Notes: generated from the letters alone by a model not told the origin. 64,000 nt of DNA from Tenacibaculum sp. (GCA_020629275.1 JAHDDQ010000008.1:1-64000); one strand, 5' to 3'. Positions 1 to 10,539 are shown, counted from the stretch's first letter. Numbers and translations: made by a program.

Positions 1-29
1 ATAAATCTATAAAAAAAATAATAAAAAAT

Positions 30-1272
30 ATGAAAAATTTAACTTTAATTATTTTTTTGCACAATAATAGCATGTAATAAAGAAGATATAAATACAGATA
101 TATCCAACTCTTCCAATATCGAGAATGACTGCCAAAGTGCCACTTCTTTTGAAAAACAAGAACCTTTAATAGCCAATACAGGGTATTCAAGCTTAACCTG
201 CCAATTAGATGAAAATCGATATGTTGTTTTACACTATGGATCTATTCTAGACGGTGGATTTAGCTATCAATTTTTTAATAAGAAAGGTGAACCTGTCAGT
301 AGCGAATTCTTTTTTGAATCAAATATGCGAGTAACTGATCTAGTCGCTAGAAATGGTGGAGGTTTTATGGTTTTGGAAACTAGTAGTATGACATTTGGTA
401 TATCTGGTGGTTCTAATATACCTCCACAAGTAGAAACGAAAGGAAGAATAACAGGGTTTAACCATAACGGAACTCCTGACTTCGGACCGTTCCACTGTAG
501 CATTGCTACTAAGGATATAATTACTGATGGTCAAAACGAGTTTCTAGTTGCTGGTTTTAATGGTTCTATCTATTCCATGGGAAATTTAGCCATAACTAAA
601 GTAGATAACCTAGGTAATCAAGAAAGCTTTTACTATAATCCTATAGATGCAAACGCCTCTAACGCTCTTCTATACAATGATATAAAACTTATAAAAAATA
701 ATAAAGACAACACTATTATTGTCCTATATACAGCAAAAGATAGTCAGATAGTAGGTTTATTTAGTATTAAAATGGATGGAGAAATTAAACTTTCAAACCA
801 AATTTTGATAAATTCTAGTGACTCTAGATACTACATAGAGAAAGTTATGGAAATTTCAGAAGATCAATATATTGTAGTTGGCAATAAAAATGATGGAGAT
901 TCTGATGGCTTTTATCTTACATTTGATAGTGATGGCAACTTCAGTTCACCCGAAGAAATTGGAACGCCAAATAATGATTACTTTTCAGATATAAGTACGA
1001 CAGTCAATAGCAATGAAGGATATGCAATCATTGGACATAGCAATGGATTCGGTTTTAATCATAAACCATTCATTATAAAATTAGACAAAACAACTCTATA
1101 TCAAAATCCAATACAGCATTTTGATGGAATAAACAATACAAATATTTATACAGATAAAATATTTACTTTGAACGATGGATATTTTATTATTGGGAAAACA
1201 AACTCCTCTCAAGAATCAAGTACCCGAACTATCTACTTTGCAAAAACAGATTGTGATGGAAATATCAACTAA
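30..1272 (+). pseudogene. Putative lipoprotein; apparent frameshift in a T7 run at 52-58 separates the signal peptide from the body (ORF 325..1272)
   Basis: ATG at 30 opens MKNLTLIIF; removing one T gives MKNLTLIIFCTIIACNKED, a lipobox signal peptide continuous with the downstream frame. Confidence 0.55.
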
Positions 1273-1328
1273 TATTTATTTTCCTCGTTGACTTTTTTCT
1301 TACAGTTTGATATTTTGAATGAATACAA

Positions 1329-1365
1329 AAAACATCCAGTATGGCTTGGCTATACTAGATGTTTT
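1329..1365. terminator. Hairpin between convergent genes, probably a bidirectional terminator
   Basis: AAAACATCcAGTATgGC ttg GCtATACTaGATGTTTT lies between convergent ORFs. Confidence 0.6.
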
Positions 1366-1373
1366 CATCTTTT

Positions 1374-4300
1374 CTATTCTATCTGTACCGCTTTCTCAAT
1401 ATCCCAATCACCTGATTGGTAATTGATATAATATATGCCTGCTGGTAAGCGATGTATATCCACCACTTTTTCAAAAGTTCCCTCTTTTGGAATAATACTA
1501 TTCCACTCATTCAATAGTTTCCTATTGGCATCTAAAACTCGTATCGTCACCTCCTCCCCTACTTTAGCTTGAAACTTCGCTTTGATTTTACCAGAGTTTG
1601 GCGAATGTTCTTGAATACGAAATACTGCTTCGTTTTCAGAACCTGTAAAATTATTCAATGGATCACAATCTTCTATATCGGCTAAAAATTCTGCTCCCAA
1701 TGGTACACAGAAGTTTTCATCTAATAGAATCGAGTCTGCTGCTAGATATTCCAAATCAACACTAGCTGAAAGTGTGGCGTCTGAACCAATATAAGCATCC
1801 GAACGATAAATCGAATCTATACTTTGTGGATTGGAAATATATAAATCAATGGCTATACAGTCACCTGCTTTGATTCTAGCACATTCAATAGCCGCTTGGT
1901 GATTAAGTACACGATTCATTGCCACTAAGCCATTTAGATTTGTGTCCGTGTTAGCTTCATCTAAAATACAACCTTTGATTTCTAAAGCCGTCAGTTGTGG
2001 AAATAATCCTTTGATAGTCGCAGCCGTTCGAGTTACCGAAGGTGCTGCTAGTGATGTGCCAGCAGACAACTCTAAGGTGTTACCCAAAGATGGGGTCTGT
2101 ACAAAACCATGTGCTGCTATATCCACATTGGTCGCTCCATAACTGGCATAATTGGATAATTCGATTTGTCCATTATCTAATGTGTATGAAGTCACCACAA
2201 TCATCGTTGGAATATCTAAATTTGCTGGGTACTTATTGATGACATCATTGTTTTTACTAGTATTCCCTGCAGTGGTGACAATCAAGACATCATTAGCAGC
2301 AGCATATAACAAAGCATCTCGTAATACAGCAGGGTTTTCTGAGGCTTCAAAACCCCAACTCAGGTTTAAGACATTTGCTCCATTATCGACTGCATAATAT
2401 ATCGCACAGACAGCATCAAAAACTGTTCCCTTGGATTGGTCATGGAATTTAAGATTCATCAACTCTAACTGCAAGTTATCATCAAAATCTCGACTGATGA
2501 TTCCATTAACACGTGTACCATGTCCGTCTCCATCATCTGGATTCCCATCTTCACTAACAAAATCATAACCAATAATATCTCCTATTTGACAATTATCGCC
2601 ATCATTGACTTCTTGATTATTCCAGATAGCTCCACTTAGATAAGAATGTATATCCTCTACTCCCGTGTCAATAACCGCTACTCGAACATTACTGATAGAG
2701 TCTGTTGGTTGGTAGATGGTTTGTGGATAGATTAAAGTATCTCCTAATAAAGAAGAAGGGGTTGCCGTACCGATGGGATAAACATCGGTGATGGTGTTAC
2801 CATCAGAGAGTACTTCAAAACGTTGAGCGAAAATGCCTTTATACGAGCCATCATTATTTCGGTCTTCCCAAGCTGTAATAAATAAACCCTTACCGTCCGT
2901 TGCTACTTTAGGATTCAGTTGTTGAAATGTCTTAATTTGATTGACAATTGAATCTTCTGGATTAAAGGCATTGCCATTACTATCAAAAATACGATAATAG
3001 ATATTTTCTTCTGTCCCATTGGAGGCAGGTGGTGGACAGGATGTACCTTGCTCATGATAGCTACTCCATGTGATAATGACATTATCATTTTCTAATAAAC
3101 CTATACTTGGAGTGAGTTGTTCTTCACAGGTGTTAGTGTTCGCCTTAATTTCAATACCGATACCACTAAAGGTAAATTGCGGATTATTCATGGCATCAAA
3201 TTGTTGCCAATAAACACCATTTTTGTCATTGTCTTGGTCAAAACTTTGCCAAGCAATCGTTAATAGACCATTATCTGCTAATGCCACACTTGGGTTTGTT
3301 TGATCGTCTTGTGTGTATAAATGAGGAATGATAGTATTACCTACTTTATTTCCTAAGTTATCATAGCGTTGAAAATAAACATCTTGCCCTGAGCCTTGTC
3401 CGTTCCATGCAATTACAAACTCTCCTACGCTATTCATAGCTAAAGATACATTCGGGGAAGTGGAACTATTGCCAGCTGTATTTACCTTCTGTATAGTACC
3501 TACAAGATTGTTGGAACTATCATATTGCTGAAAATAAATATTACTACTATTGTTCCATAGAATCAAAAACGAATCGTCATTTGCAATACTAATCTTTGGA
3601 TTTAACCCCGGTGTATATTTATTAAGTGTATCTATATTGTTACTAATATTTTGTGCAGCTAGTGAACTTACACTAAATATACTCCCACTAGGTGTACCAT
3701 CTGAGTCATAACTACGAGCGTATATTTCGGTGGTACTATTGGTACTTAAATCTCGTTCGTCCCATGTTATCATATAACTCCCATCTGACCTTATTCCAAT
3801 ATCGTTGCTGTACTGCTCGGCATTGGTCACACCTATTTGAAATTCATCAGAAATAGGATTACCACTATTGTTATACATACGACCATAATTATGTTCTCGA
3901 TGTTCATCTATCCATGCCATTGCAAAGTTACCATCATTATCCATAGCAACTGCTCCTTTTTCTTGTTCGCCAGAAGAATAGGTATTGACCTGAAACTCTA
4001 TATCTTCAAAAATAAAATTATAATTAGAAGTATCTACTTTTGCTTTAGTTTTGGTCGTTTTCCGACGTTCCTCCAAGTTAATAATAGGATTATTCACTCC
4101 CCATAATTGTATCGTTCGTCCTCCGCAAACACATTCATCTACTAGATTGTCACCTAGTAATATCGCTTCCTGCTCCCATGCTAAAACACTATCGATAGGT
4201 GTATTTTCTTCAAACTCTAAAATATAACTACTCACTTCCCTTGATGCTAGGTTGGTTGGATTTCCAACTATTAAAGCCGTCTCAAAATCGCAGATCGTCC

Positions 4301-6302
4301 AGTCATTAGGGTTATTAGAGAGAACATGTGCCGAAAGACTCAAGGTGGCAGGCCCTGTGCTGTTAACAATCGTATTGCTGACGTCCCAGACACTAAAAAT
4401 AATTTCTGTGCCTGGGGTATAGTTTTCAAAAATCATAGCATAAGGAACCGTATCAATAGACTGGCAGGTTAACTGACTGAGTGCCCCGCAAGTACCCGTG
4501 TAGGCTTCAATCACAGGAGCAATGGTATTATCACTGTTGGCACGAAGTAAAAAGTTGCCTGATGGAGGTACAATCAACGTGTACCAAGCATCCACAAGCG
4601 AATTGGGTAAATCCCCGCCACAACTTGAGGCATGTGCAAAAGAAGACGCACTCAACGCTTTCATATCGGTCACAGTCCCATTTTCATTACAAGGGTCAAG
4701 ATTTAAATCTATTGATTTGGCTAATGGACAGTCGTTTTCTAAAATGGTATAGCAATCTGCAAAGATAGATGTATTCCCATTAGGGTCAGTTGCTGTTGCA
4801 GTAATTTTATCTCCTCCTTTTAATGTACTTGGAGTGGGCATTGACCAATTTCCCGAAACATCGGTAAACGCAGTACCTAAATAAACAGAACCTTGGCAGT
4901 TTGTAAGAATACAACTGGTGTCAACATTGATGAATAGTTCTATGGAATCACTTGGTTGAGCATTTCCTTCTATTGATAGACTGTTTATTTCGGTTATTAA
5001 TGGTGGTGTTCCATCACTAGTAGTAAATATTCCTTCACTATTACAATGAAAACTATTTTGAGATATTTTCATTGCATTACTAAAAGTCACAGAAATACCG
5101 TCTGAAGAACCCCTACTAAATTTATTATTAAAAACTAGTCCATTATCACATCCAATTATTTGCATAGCTCGACTTAATGAGCCAATACTTGTAGGATTTG
5201 AACCAATAATATTTTGAACTACATCCGTAGAATCCGAGCAGTCAAGAAAAATGCCTAAAGTTCCATAACTACTAGCTGGAATAATCGTATTTGAGTCTAT
5301 AACAGTATTTAAGCCATCATTAACCCAAATACCAGTATTGTAGGGACTTATATCAGCTAGATGAACATATAATCCTGTAGGGTCATAACCTAAGTGATTT
5401 CCTTTAATTACAGTATTTTCAACATTATAGGCTAGTATGTATTGAAAAGCATTACTAATATCAATATTATTTTCAACTGTAGTGTTAATTGTCGACTCCA
5501 ATCTAATGGAACGTAATACTCTAGAAATAAGAGAAAAATCAGAACAAAATACATTGTTTTTAATAATAAAAGAACCTTCCTTACAAGTAAGACTATGCTC
5601 AAAACCATTTCCATCACCTAGATTATTCCCATTACACATAATGATATTACTAGTAATATTATTAATAATATATGAGTCCGCATCAATATAAACACCCCGT
5701 TCATTTAGAAGCCCAAAAGATAAATTTTCGTCTGTTCCTATATAATTATTCTTTATTTCAAGTTCTTCACATCCTTCAAAATGAATGCCAACAAACGAAT
5801 TAGTTATTATGTTTTCCTTCGTTAAATCACCAATCCGAATATTATTTACATTAAAAGAAAAACCTCCAAATATACCGCGGAAAAACTGATTAACTCGAAG
5901 ACCATATATTTCAACTTCTGAGGCAGCTATATTTATTCCGTTAACTGTAGAAGAAGGATAAGGGCCATTAATAATTATATCCCCCACAACCCAACTAGGC
6001 TGAGTACTTCCATCTATAATAAGGCTATCACTTACTATATCGTATGGGATAGTTACATTAATAACGTGAGGAGCAGTCCCGGCAATATTAAAATGAATAT
6101 TGCTTGCCACGCCATCTGCATTCGATTCTTCAATAGCTGCACGGAAGGTACACACGCCTGTGCCATCATCACAGATACCGTCGCCAGGGGTGGCATCAGA
6201 GGTGTCGGAGGTTGAATCTACTATGTAAGTGTTTTGTGTATAGCTGATAAGGGTAGTACAGCAGAAAACAGCAAGGGTAAAAACTCGTTTTAGTTTATAC
6301 AT
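1374..6302 (-). CDS. Secreted CSLREA/parallel beta-helix protein with S8 subtilase domain and C-terminal sorting-like domain
   Basis: Signal peptide; TFRAAIEESNA CSLREA-like start; VAVIDTG, GHGTRVNG and GTSLAAPS subtilase motifs; C-terminal PAGIYYINYQSGDWDIEKAVQIE. Confidence 0.85.
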   Translation of the reverse strand: MYKLKRVFTLAVFCCTTLISYTQNTYIVDSTSDTSDATPGDGICDDGTGVCTFRAAIEESNADGVASNIHFNIAGTAPHVINVTIPYDIVSDSLIIDGSTQPSWVVGDIIINGPYPSSTVNGINIAASEVEIYGLRVNQFFRGIFGGFSFNVNNIRIGDLTKENIITNSFVGIHFEGCEELEIKNNYIGTDENLSFGLLNERGVYIDADSYIINNITSNIIMCNGNNLGDGNGFEHSLTCKEGSFIIKNNVFCSDFSLISRVLRSIRLESTINTTVENNIDISNAFQYILAYNVENTVIKGNHLGYDPTGLYVHLADISPYNTGIWVNDGLNTVIDSNTIIPASSYGTLGIFLDCSDSTDVVQNIIGSNPTSIGSLSRAMQIIGCDNGLVFNNKFSRGSSDGISVTFSNAMKISQNSFHCNSEGIFTTSDGTPPLITEINSLSIEGNAQPSDSIELFINVDTSCILTNCQGSVYLGTAFTDVSGNWSMPTPSTLKGGDKITATATDPNGNTSIFADCYTILENDCPLAKSIDLNLDPCNENGTVTDMKALSASSFAHASSCGGDLPNSLVDAWYTLIVPPSGNFLLRANSDNTIAPVIEAYTGTCGALSQLTCQSIDTVPYAMIFENYTPGTEIIFSVWDVSNTIVNSTGPATLSLSAHVLSNNPNDWTICDFETALIVGNPTNLASREVSSYILEFEENTPIDSVLAWEQEAILLGDNLVDECVCGGRTIQLWGVNNPIINLEERRKTTKTKAKVDTSNYNFIFEDIEFQVNTYSSGEQEKGAVAMDNDGNFAMAWIDEHREHNYGRMYNNSGNPISDEFQIGVTNAEQYSNDIGIRSDGSYMITWDERDLSTNSTTEIYARSYDSDGTPSGSIFSVSSLAAQNISNNIDTLNKYTPGLNPKISIANDDSFLILWNNSSNIYFQQYDSSNNLVGTIQKVNTAGNSSTSPNVSLAMNSVGEFVIAWNGQGSGQDVYFQRYDNLGNKVGNTIIPHLYTQDDQTNPSVALADNGLLTIAWQSFDQDNDKNGVYWQQFDAMNNPQFTFSGIGIEIKANTNTCEEQLTPSIGLLENDNVIITWSSYHEQGTSCPPPASNGTEENIYYRIFDSNGNAFNPEDSIVNQIKTFQQLNPKVATDGKGLFITAWEDRNNDGSYKGIFAQRFEVLSDGNTITDVYPIGTATPSSLLGDTLIYPQTIYQPTDSISNVRVAVIDTGVEDIHSYLSGAIWNNQEVNDGDNCQIGDIIGYDFVSEDGNPDDGDGHGTRVNGIISRDFDDNLQLELMNLKFHDQSKGTVFDAVCAIYYAVDNGANVLNLSWGFEASENPAVLRDALLYAAANDVLIVTTAGNTSKNNDVINKYPANLDIPTMIVVTSYTLDNGQIELSNYASYGATNVDIAAHGFVQTPSLGNTLELSAGTSLAAPSVTRTAATIKGLFPQLTALEIKGCILDEANTDTNLNGLVAMNRVLNHQAAIECARIKAGDCIAIDLYISNPQSIDSIYRSDAYIGSDATLSASVDLEYLAADSILLDENFCVPLGAEFLADIEDCDPLNNFTGSENEAVFRIQEHSPNSGKIKAKFQAKVGEEVTIRVLDANRKLLNEWNSIIPKEGTFEKVVDIHRLPAGIYYINYQSGDWDIEKAVQIE

Positions 6303-6406
6303 TTTTGTTCGATTTTGTGTGTTGGTACACTTGTAGAAAACTTATTCAAACAATGCATTGAATACAGTGTCACAAAATACGAGGATTTATCAAGTTCCTA
6401 TAACAA

Positions 6407-6745
6407 TTATGTTGTATTTGAATGTTTTAACCTATAATTTTGAGGCGTTTGACCATATTTTTCTTTAAAACAGCGGATAAAGTAGCTTACATTCGTAAAT
6501 CCACTCTGATGTGATACCGTATTTATAGTATCTATACTCACTTCTAATCGTGTTTTTCCATATTCCAGCTTGATTTCTCGTATCAATACAGAAGGGGATT
6601 TACCTGTGGCTTTTTTGATTTTTCGATAGACTTGTGTACGGTCTAGTTGTAGTTGCTCAGCGAGTATGCTTACATTGATTGGTTGTTGATTAATGAGGTG
6701 TTGGTTCACAATGATAGTTACTATTTGGATAAAGGTAGGCTTCAT
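6407..6745 (-). CDS. AraC-family HTH protein (DNA-binding domain only)
   Basis: LDRTQVYRKIKKATGKSPSVLIREIKLEYG...GFTNVSYFIRCFKEKYGQTPQNYR. Confidence 0.85.
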   Translation of the reverse strand: MKPTFIQIVTIIVNQHLINQQPINVSILAEQLQLDRTQVYRKIKKATGKSPSVLIREIKLEYGKTRLEVSIDTINTVSHQSGFTNVSYFIRCFKEKYGQTPQNYRLKHSNTT

Positions 6746-6756
6746 GATTTAGCAGT

Positions 6757-6794
6757 AATATCAAGATAAGTGCTCAGATGCTTATCTTGATATT
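6757..6794. other. Strong hairpin in the leader of the AraC gene
   Basis: AATATCAAGATAAG / CTTATCTTGATATT perfect 14-bp arms. Confidence 0.6.
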
Positions 6795-6910
6795 TGTGTT
6801 AGATATGGTTATTTTTTTTGGAGAAATTATACTGTATCTTCGGATATAGGCTTATCCTCCAGTACCATTTTCCTTTGTTTTAATGATAAAATCAATATTG
6901 ATTTCAACTC

Positions 6911-6939
6911 TTAATACAATGAACAGAAAAAAGGTTACC
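6911..6939 (-). promoter_or_regulatory. ECF-type promoter motif, site 1
   Basis: Minus strand GGTAACCTTTTTTCTGTTCATTGTATTAA. Confidence 0.7.
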
Positions 6940-6956
6940 ACACTTTAAAAAATAGC

Positions 6957-6993
6957 AAAAGCCCTATCGAATACGTAATTCGATAAGGCTTTT
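6957..6993 (-). terminator. Terminator after the small membrane protein gene
   Basis: AAAAGCCcTATCGAATacgtAATTCGATAAGGCTTTT. Confidence 0.65.
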
Positions 6994-7059
6994 GAAAAAC
7001 TTCTCTTGAAGTTTTTTTGATTGATTTTTATTGAGAAATCACAATCATTTGTAATTATA

Positions 7060-7248
7060 TTATAGTTGAATCAAATGATTCACGCCCCAAAATGCGATAA
7101 CAAAATGTAAGAAAACAAATAGTAAAGTGTTAATATTTAAGTACCATTTGCTTTTCGTTGATGTAAAAACTATTTGATTTTTTAAAACTGTATCTTTAAC
7201 AGTATCTATATCTAAAGTAATATCTTTTTTAAGCGTCCCTAACTGCAT
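7060..7248 (-). CDS. Small single-TM protein (62 aa)
   Basis: ORF with one hydrophobic helix; ECF motif begins 42 bp upstream of the start codon. Confidence 0.6.
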   Translation of the reverse strand: MQLGTLKKDITLDIDTVKDTVLKNQIVFTSTKSKWYLNINTLLFVFLHFVIAFWGVNHLIQL

Positions 7249-7289
7249 AGTTGTAGTATTTTAAGGTTGAATAATTTTGATTTCAACCA

Positions 7290-7318
7290 TTAATACTAAA
7301 AGGCTATAAAAGGTTACT
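7290..7318 (-). promoter_or_regulatory. ECF-type promoter motif, site 2
   Basis: Minus strand AGTAACCTTTTATAGCCTTTTAGTATTAA; overlaps the 3' end of the upstream gene. Confidence 0.65.
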
Positions 7319-8135
7319 AAAAGGTTAGTTTACGCCAAAAAGAGTTGAGTTTTCGTTTGAGTTCCACTGCATCCTTGTAGTTAAAATGCGTTTTATCTGA
7401 CACAATTTGGTTTAGTAGTTCATGAAACTCCGCATCTTCTTTACCTGATAGCAACCATGTTTGTATTAACAACCATTCTGCCTGCCCTTTTAAGTTTTCA
7501 TCTTCTGTAACAGCAATTACATTTTGAGCTAACTCTTCCGTTTGTAGGTAGTTTTTTTGTTCTAAATTTATCGTTGCTGCATACAGTTGGGCATTAGAAT
7601 AAAGCTCATCTTCAGGCTTATATGTAGAAAAGAATTTTATAGATTCGGTATATTCATTGGCTTTGTAGGCATCTATACCCTTCTGGAAAGCATCAGTAGT
7701 TTCACTTCCTCGAACTCCTAAAGAAGTATGATATTCTCCAATATCATAAGCTGCTAAAGTTGCATCAGAATAATTGGTATTGGCGTTATATAAGGTGAAT
7801 CCAGCAACGATCAAAAGTCCAATACTTGCTGCCAAAGCTAACATACGTCGTGCAGGACGTAGCTGACGAACTTTTCTTTCACTGGAAGTAGAAATAGTTG
7901 AAGTATCGTTTTTTTTTATTTCATCAATAGCCTCATTAAAAACAGCAGAAAAATTGAGTTCAAACTCCTTTTGTATTTCATCTTCTATAACTATTTTAAT
8001 CCCTCTATTAATATAGACTTCTTCTGCCAAAGCAGCATCTGCCTTTATTTCATTTTCAAAAGCTATTAGCTCCTCCCCTTCTAGGCTTCCTGCTAGGTAT
8101 CGGTCAATTTTACTATATAAATTATCTTCGTTCAT
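7317..8135 (-). CDS. Putative anti-sigma factor, TM + TPR-like
   Basis: N-terminal DRYLAGSLEGEELIAFENEIKADAAL motif, one TM, TPR-like C-terminus, adjacent to an ECF sigma gene. Confidence 0.65.
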   Translation of the reverse strand: MNEDNLYSKIDRYLAGSLEGEELIAFENEIKADAALAEEVYINRGIKIVIEDEIQKEFELNFSAVFNEAIDEIKKNDTSTISTSSERKVRQLRPARRMLALAASIGLLIVAGFTLYNANTNYSDATLAAYDIGEYHTSLGVRGSETTDAFQKGIDAYKANEYTESIKFFSTYKPEDELYSNAQLYAATINLEQKNYLQTEELAQNVIAVTEDENLKGQAEWLLIQTWLLSGKEDAEFHELLNQIVSDKTHFNYKDAVELKRKLNSFWRKLTF

Positions 8136-8157
8136 GTTGTATATCTATTTACATCTA

Positions 8158-8838
8158 CTAGGTTTTATTAATTACATTATCTACTCTTCTCTTCTCTTCT
8201 CTTCCCTTCCCTTTATATAGAGAAGAAAACTGCTGATCTGATCGAATCATTTCTACCAATTTTTTTTGGCAGTTTGATTTTTCTTTTTTTGCATTGTTAC
8301 TAGAAGACCAACCCATTTGTTCGGCTATTTCTACCATAGAGTATTTCAGAAAAAAAAGCTTTAATACTTTTTTACACTTCTCTCCTAATAATTTAAATTT
8401 AGATTGGAAGAGACTATACTCATCTTCATCAGTCTCTCGTAAGACTTCTCCCGTAGTTCCTCTTACTGTTTCAAATTCATTATCAACGGTATCATCAGGA
8501 ACAATAGTTAATCGAATATCATCTTCTTTTTCTCTATGTTGCTTCCTCTTATTGAGAACCTTTAGCCAGTTGTTTCTAACAATACTATGTATGTATGTGT
8601 AGAGACCACTTGTTAGCTTAAAATTACCCTTGAGCATGTTTTTATGTAGAGCAATTATCGCCGTTTGTAACATATCATGTGCATCATCTTGACTTCCATT
8701 ATTTCTTTCTACATAAATTTTAATACGTGGAAAAAAATCTTTTATCATTTCTTTGATAATTGGATTTTTTCCTTTCAAAAGAGCATCTAAATATTCCTGA
8801 TCTGTGTATTTACTAGTTTTTAATTGAACAACTGCCAT
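8158..8838 (-). CDS. ECF RNA polymerase sigma factor
   Basis: Region 2-like DAHDMLQTAIIALHKNM...YTYIHSIVRNNWLK; region 4-like CKKVLKLFFLKYSMVEIAEQMGWSSSNNAKKEK. Confidence 0.8.
   Translation of the reverse strand: MAVVQLKTSKYTDQEYLDALLKGKNPIIKEMIKDFFPRIKIYVERNNGSQDDAHDMLQTAIIALHKNMLKGNFKLTSGLYTYIHSIVRNNWLKVLNKRKQHREKEDDIRLTIVPDDTVDNEFETVRGTTGEVLRETDEDEYSLFQSKFKLLGEKCKKVLKLFFLKYSMVEIAEQMGWSSSNNAKKEKSNCQKKLVEMIRSDQQFSSLYKGKGREEKRRVDNVINKT
8185..8209. repeat. TCTTC pentanucleotide tandem repeat in the 3' end of the sigma factor gene
   Basis: (TCTTC)x4 followed by CCTTC. Confidence 0.8.
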
Positions 8839-8954
8839 AATGTGTACAGGTTTAATTCTAAAAAATCAAGGTATAAATATACAGATTACTATTGTAAAGA
8901 ATAATATCTACATCGTAATAAAGAGTTTTTATTAAAAAATTAGATTCTCGGTTC

Positions 8955-8983
8955 TTAATACTATTAGTAAATAAAAGGTTACT
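8955..8983 (-). promoter_or_regulatory. ECF-type promoter motif, site 3, upstream of the sigma gene
   Basis: Minus strand AGTAACCTTTTATTTACTAATAGTATTAA. Confidence 0.7.
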
Positions 8984-9084
8984 TCGTGTGTAATACTTAT
9001 ATCCCTGAAATTTTGAATGATAGTGTGTAGTGTGTTCAGTTCATTTAGCCTTCATATAAATTCAAACTAATCATTATTCTAAAA

Positions 9085-9300
9085 CGAATCAGCTTTCCAT
9101 GCTTCCAAGCTGTTACTACTACCTTTAAGCCATAAGTGCTCTACTGCATTGATCATGCGCTTTTTTCGATTCCTTCCAGATGGTCTAAAATATTAATCCG
9201 CCCTACCTTCTTTTGCATAATGCCTAATATTTCAGAAACTATCCCATCGTCAGCAATCGAATCAAGGTTTCCTGTTACAATATTTTTGAGCTTCTTATTC
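9085..9300 (-). pseudogene. Decayed gene remnant of unknown family
   Basis: Minus strand reads KKLKNIVTGNLDSIADDGIVSEILGIMQKKVGRINILDHLEG, then in another frame SGRNRKKRMINAVEHLWLKGSSNSLEAWKADSF*. Confidence 0.4.
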
Positions 9301-9907
9301 TAGAGTAAGATCATACTTCTTTGGTTTGTCCTCTATTACACAAAGTAAAAGGAGGGCGACCAAGCGACAAGTAGCACCCATTCTGGGTTAGCCAATCCAT
9401 TTTTTCTAATCTATTTATTTGCTGCTCTCATAAATACATCCATAAAAAATAGATTCGCTTACTGGTCTTTTTGATCTAACGCCCTCCTTGATACTAGTTC
9501 CATAGGACAATACCTCAATTAAGCATTTTTTTACTCTATTTTATTTGGAAGTATTGCCAATGCTGCAACCTCCAACCTTTAAGAATTTATCTGCCAAGGC
9601 AGAGGACAACCTTCCTAATTATACATTTAAACAGAAGCACACTTGAATTGGGGAATCGAATTGAGTTTTCTTCTAGAACATGACAGAAGTGATTCAGTTT
9701 TAGGAAGTGGTTGACACCTATTCTTCTACCCTATTTTAATAGTATTTATCATATAGGAATTCAGAAAATTACTTTTCAGTTTCTCTCAACTGCTTTTTAT
9801 ACGATTTCGTAAAATCATAACTTTAATAATTACTTTCAATTATACTCAAAATACTTCGGTCGTAAATTCCAATCCTAGTAACAAGTAAATTTTATACTTA
9901 AATAAAC

Positions 9908-9991
9908 TATGATACATAATTTATAAATATATTAAGATACATGATTTATATACGTTCTCACCCTGTATATAAATTTATTATGTATCATAAT
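9908..9991. repeat. Cluster of parS/operator-like TATGATACATAAT sites
   Basis: TATGATACATAAT at 9908, variant near 9934, ATTATGTATCATAAT at 9977. Confidence 0.5.
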
Positions 9992-10210
9992 TAATTGTTG
10001 CGTCTTTAGAAATCATAATTCATGTTCTCAATTGTTTGTCACAACTAAAAATAAAAGCAATTCAGGAGCTTTTCCGCAAATAAAGTTCCACAAACGCCTA
10101 CTTGTTGGTAATCGAGTTTTTAATCGCTAAAAACGACTCAAAATCAATTTTGGATTTTTTACTTTAAAAAAGAAAGATTTCTAAATTCAGCTCGAAAAGT
10201 ATCTTTATTA

Positions 10211-10225
10211 ATTATGATACATAAT
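10211..10225. repeat. parS/operator-like site
   Basis: ATTATGATACATAAT. Confidence 0.5.
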
Positions 10226-10242
10226 AAATAAAGACTCATAAT

Positions 10243-10521
10243 TTACACTTCGTCAGTATTTTGTGCAATTAACTCTTCCAAATATTGCCGTATCGTCATG
10301 TCTTTTTTTATAGCAGCCATTTTAACACGCCTATGAAATGAAATCCCTACCCTGCACAATTGTGTTTTCTCCGTTTCCTTTTTATTGCGTCTAACAGCTA
10401 TGGGTTGATCGGCTGGAGGCTCATTTACAGTTTCTACATTTTCTCTTAGTTGGTGTTTCTTCACAATGTCCTGCCCTGCTTTGGCTAAAGCATCTGGATC
10501 AAACGTCTTTTTCTTTGCCAT
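10243..10521 (-). CDS. Small ParA-partner / partition accessory protein
   Basis: 92 aa, directly downstream of parA; C-terminus plausible for a small DNA-binding protein. Confidence 0.5.
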   Translation of the reverse strand: MAKKKTFDPDALAKAGQDIVKKHQLRENVETVNEPPADQPIAVRRNKKETEKTQLCRVGISFHRRVKMAAIKKDMTIRQYLEELIAQNTDEV

Positions 10522-10539
10522 AATCGATAATTTTTTGAA

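Noticed and set aside
4481-4768. 95-aa and 76-aa plus-strand ORFs inside the first subtilase gene
   Set aside because: Antisense to a long, domain-supported CDS; no recognisable motif or promoter.
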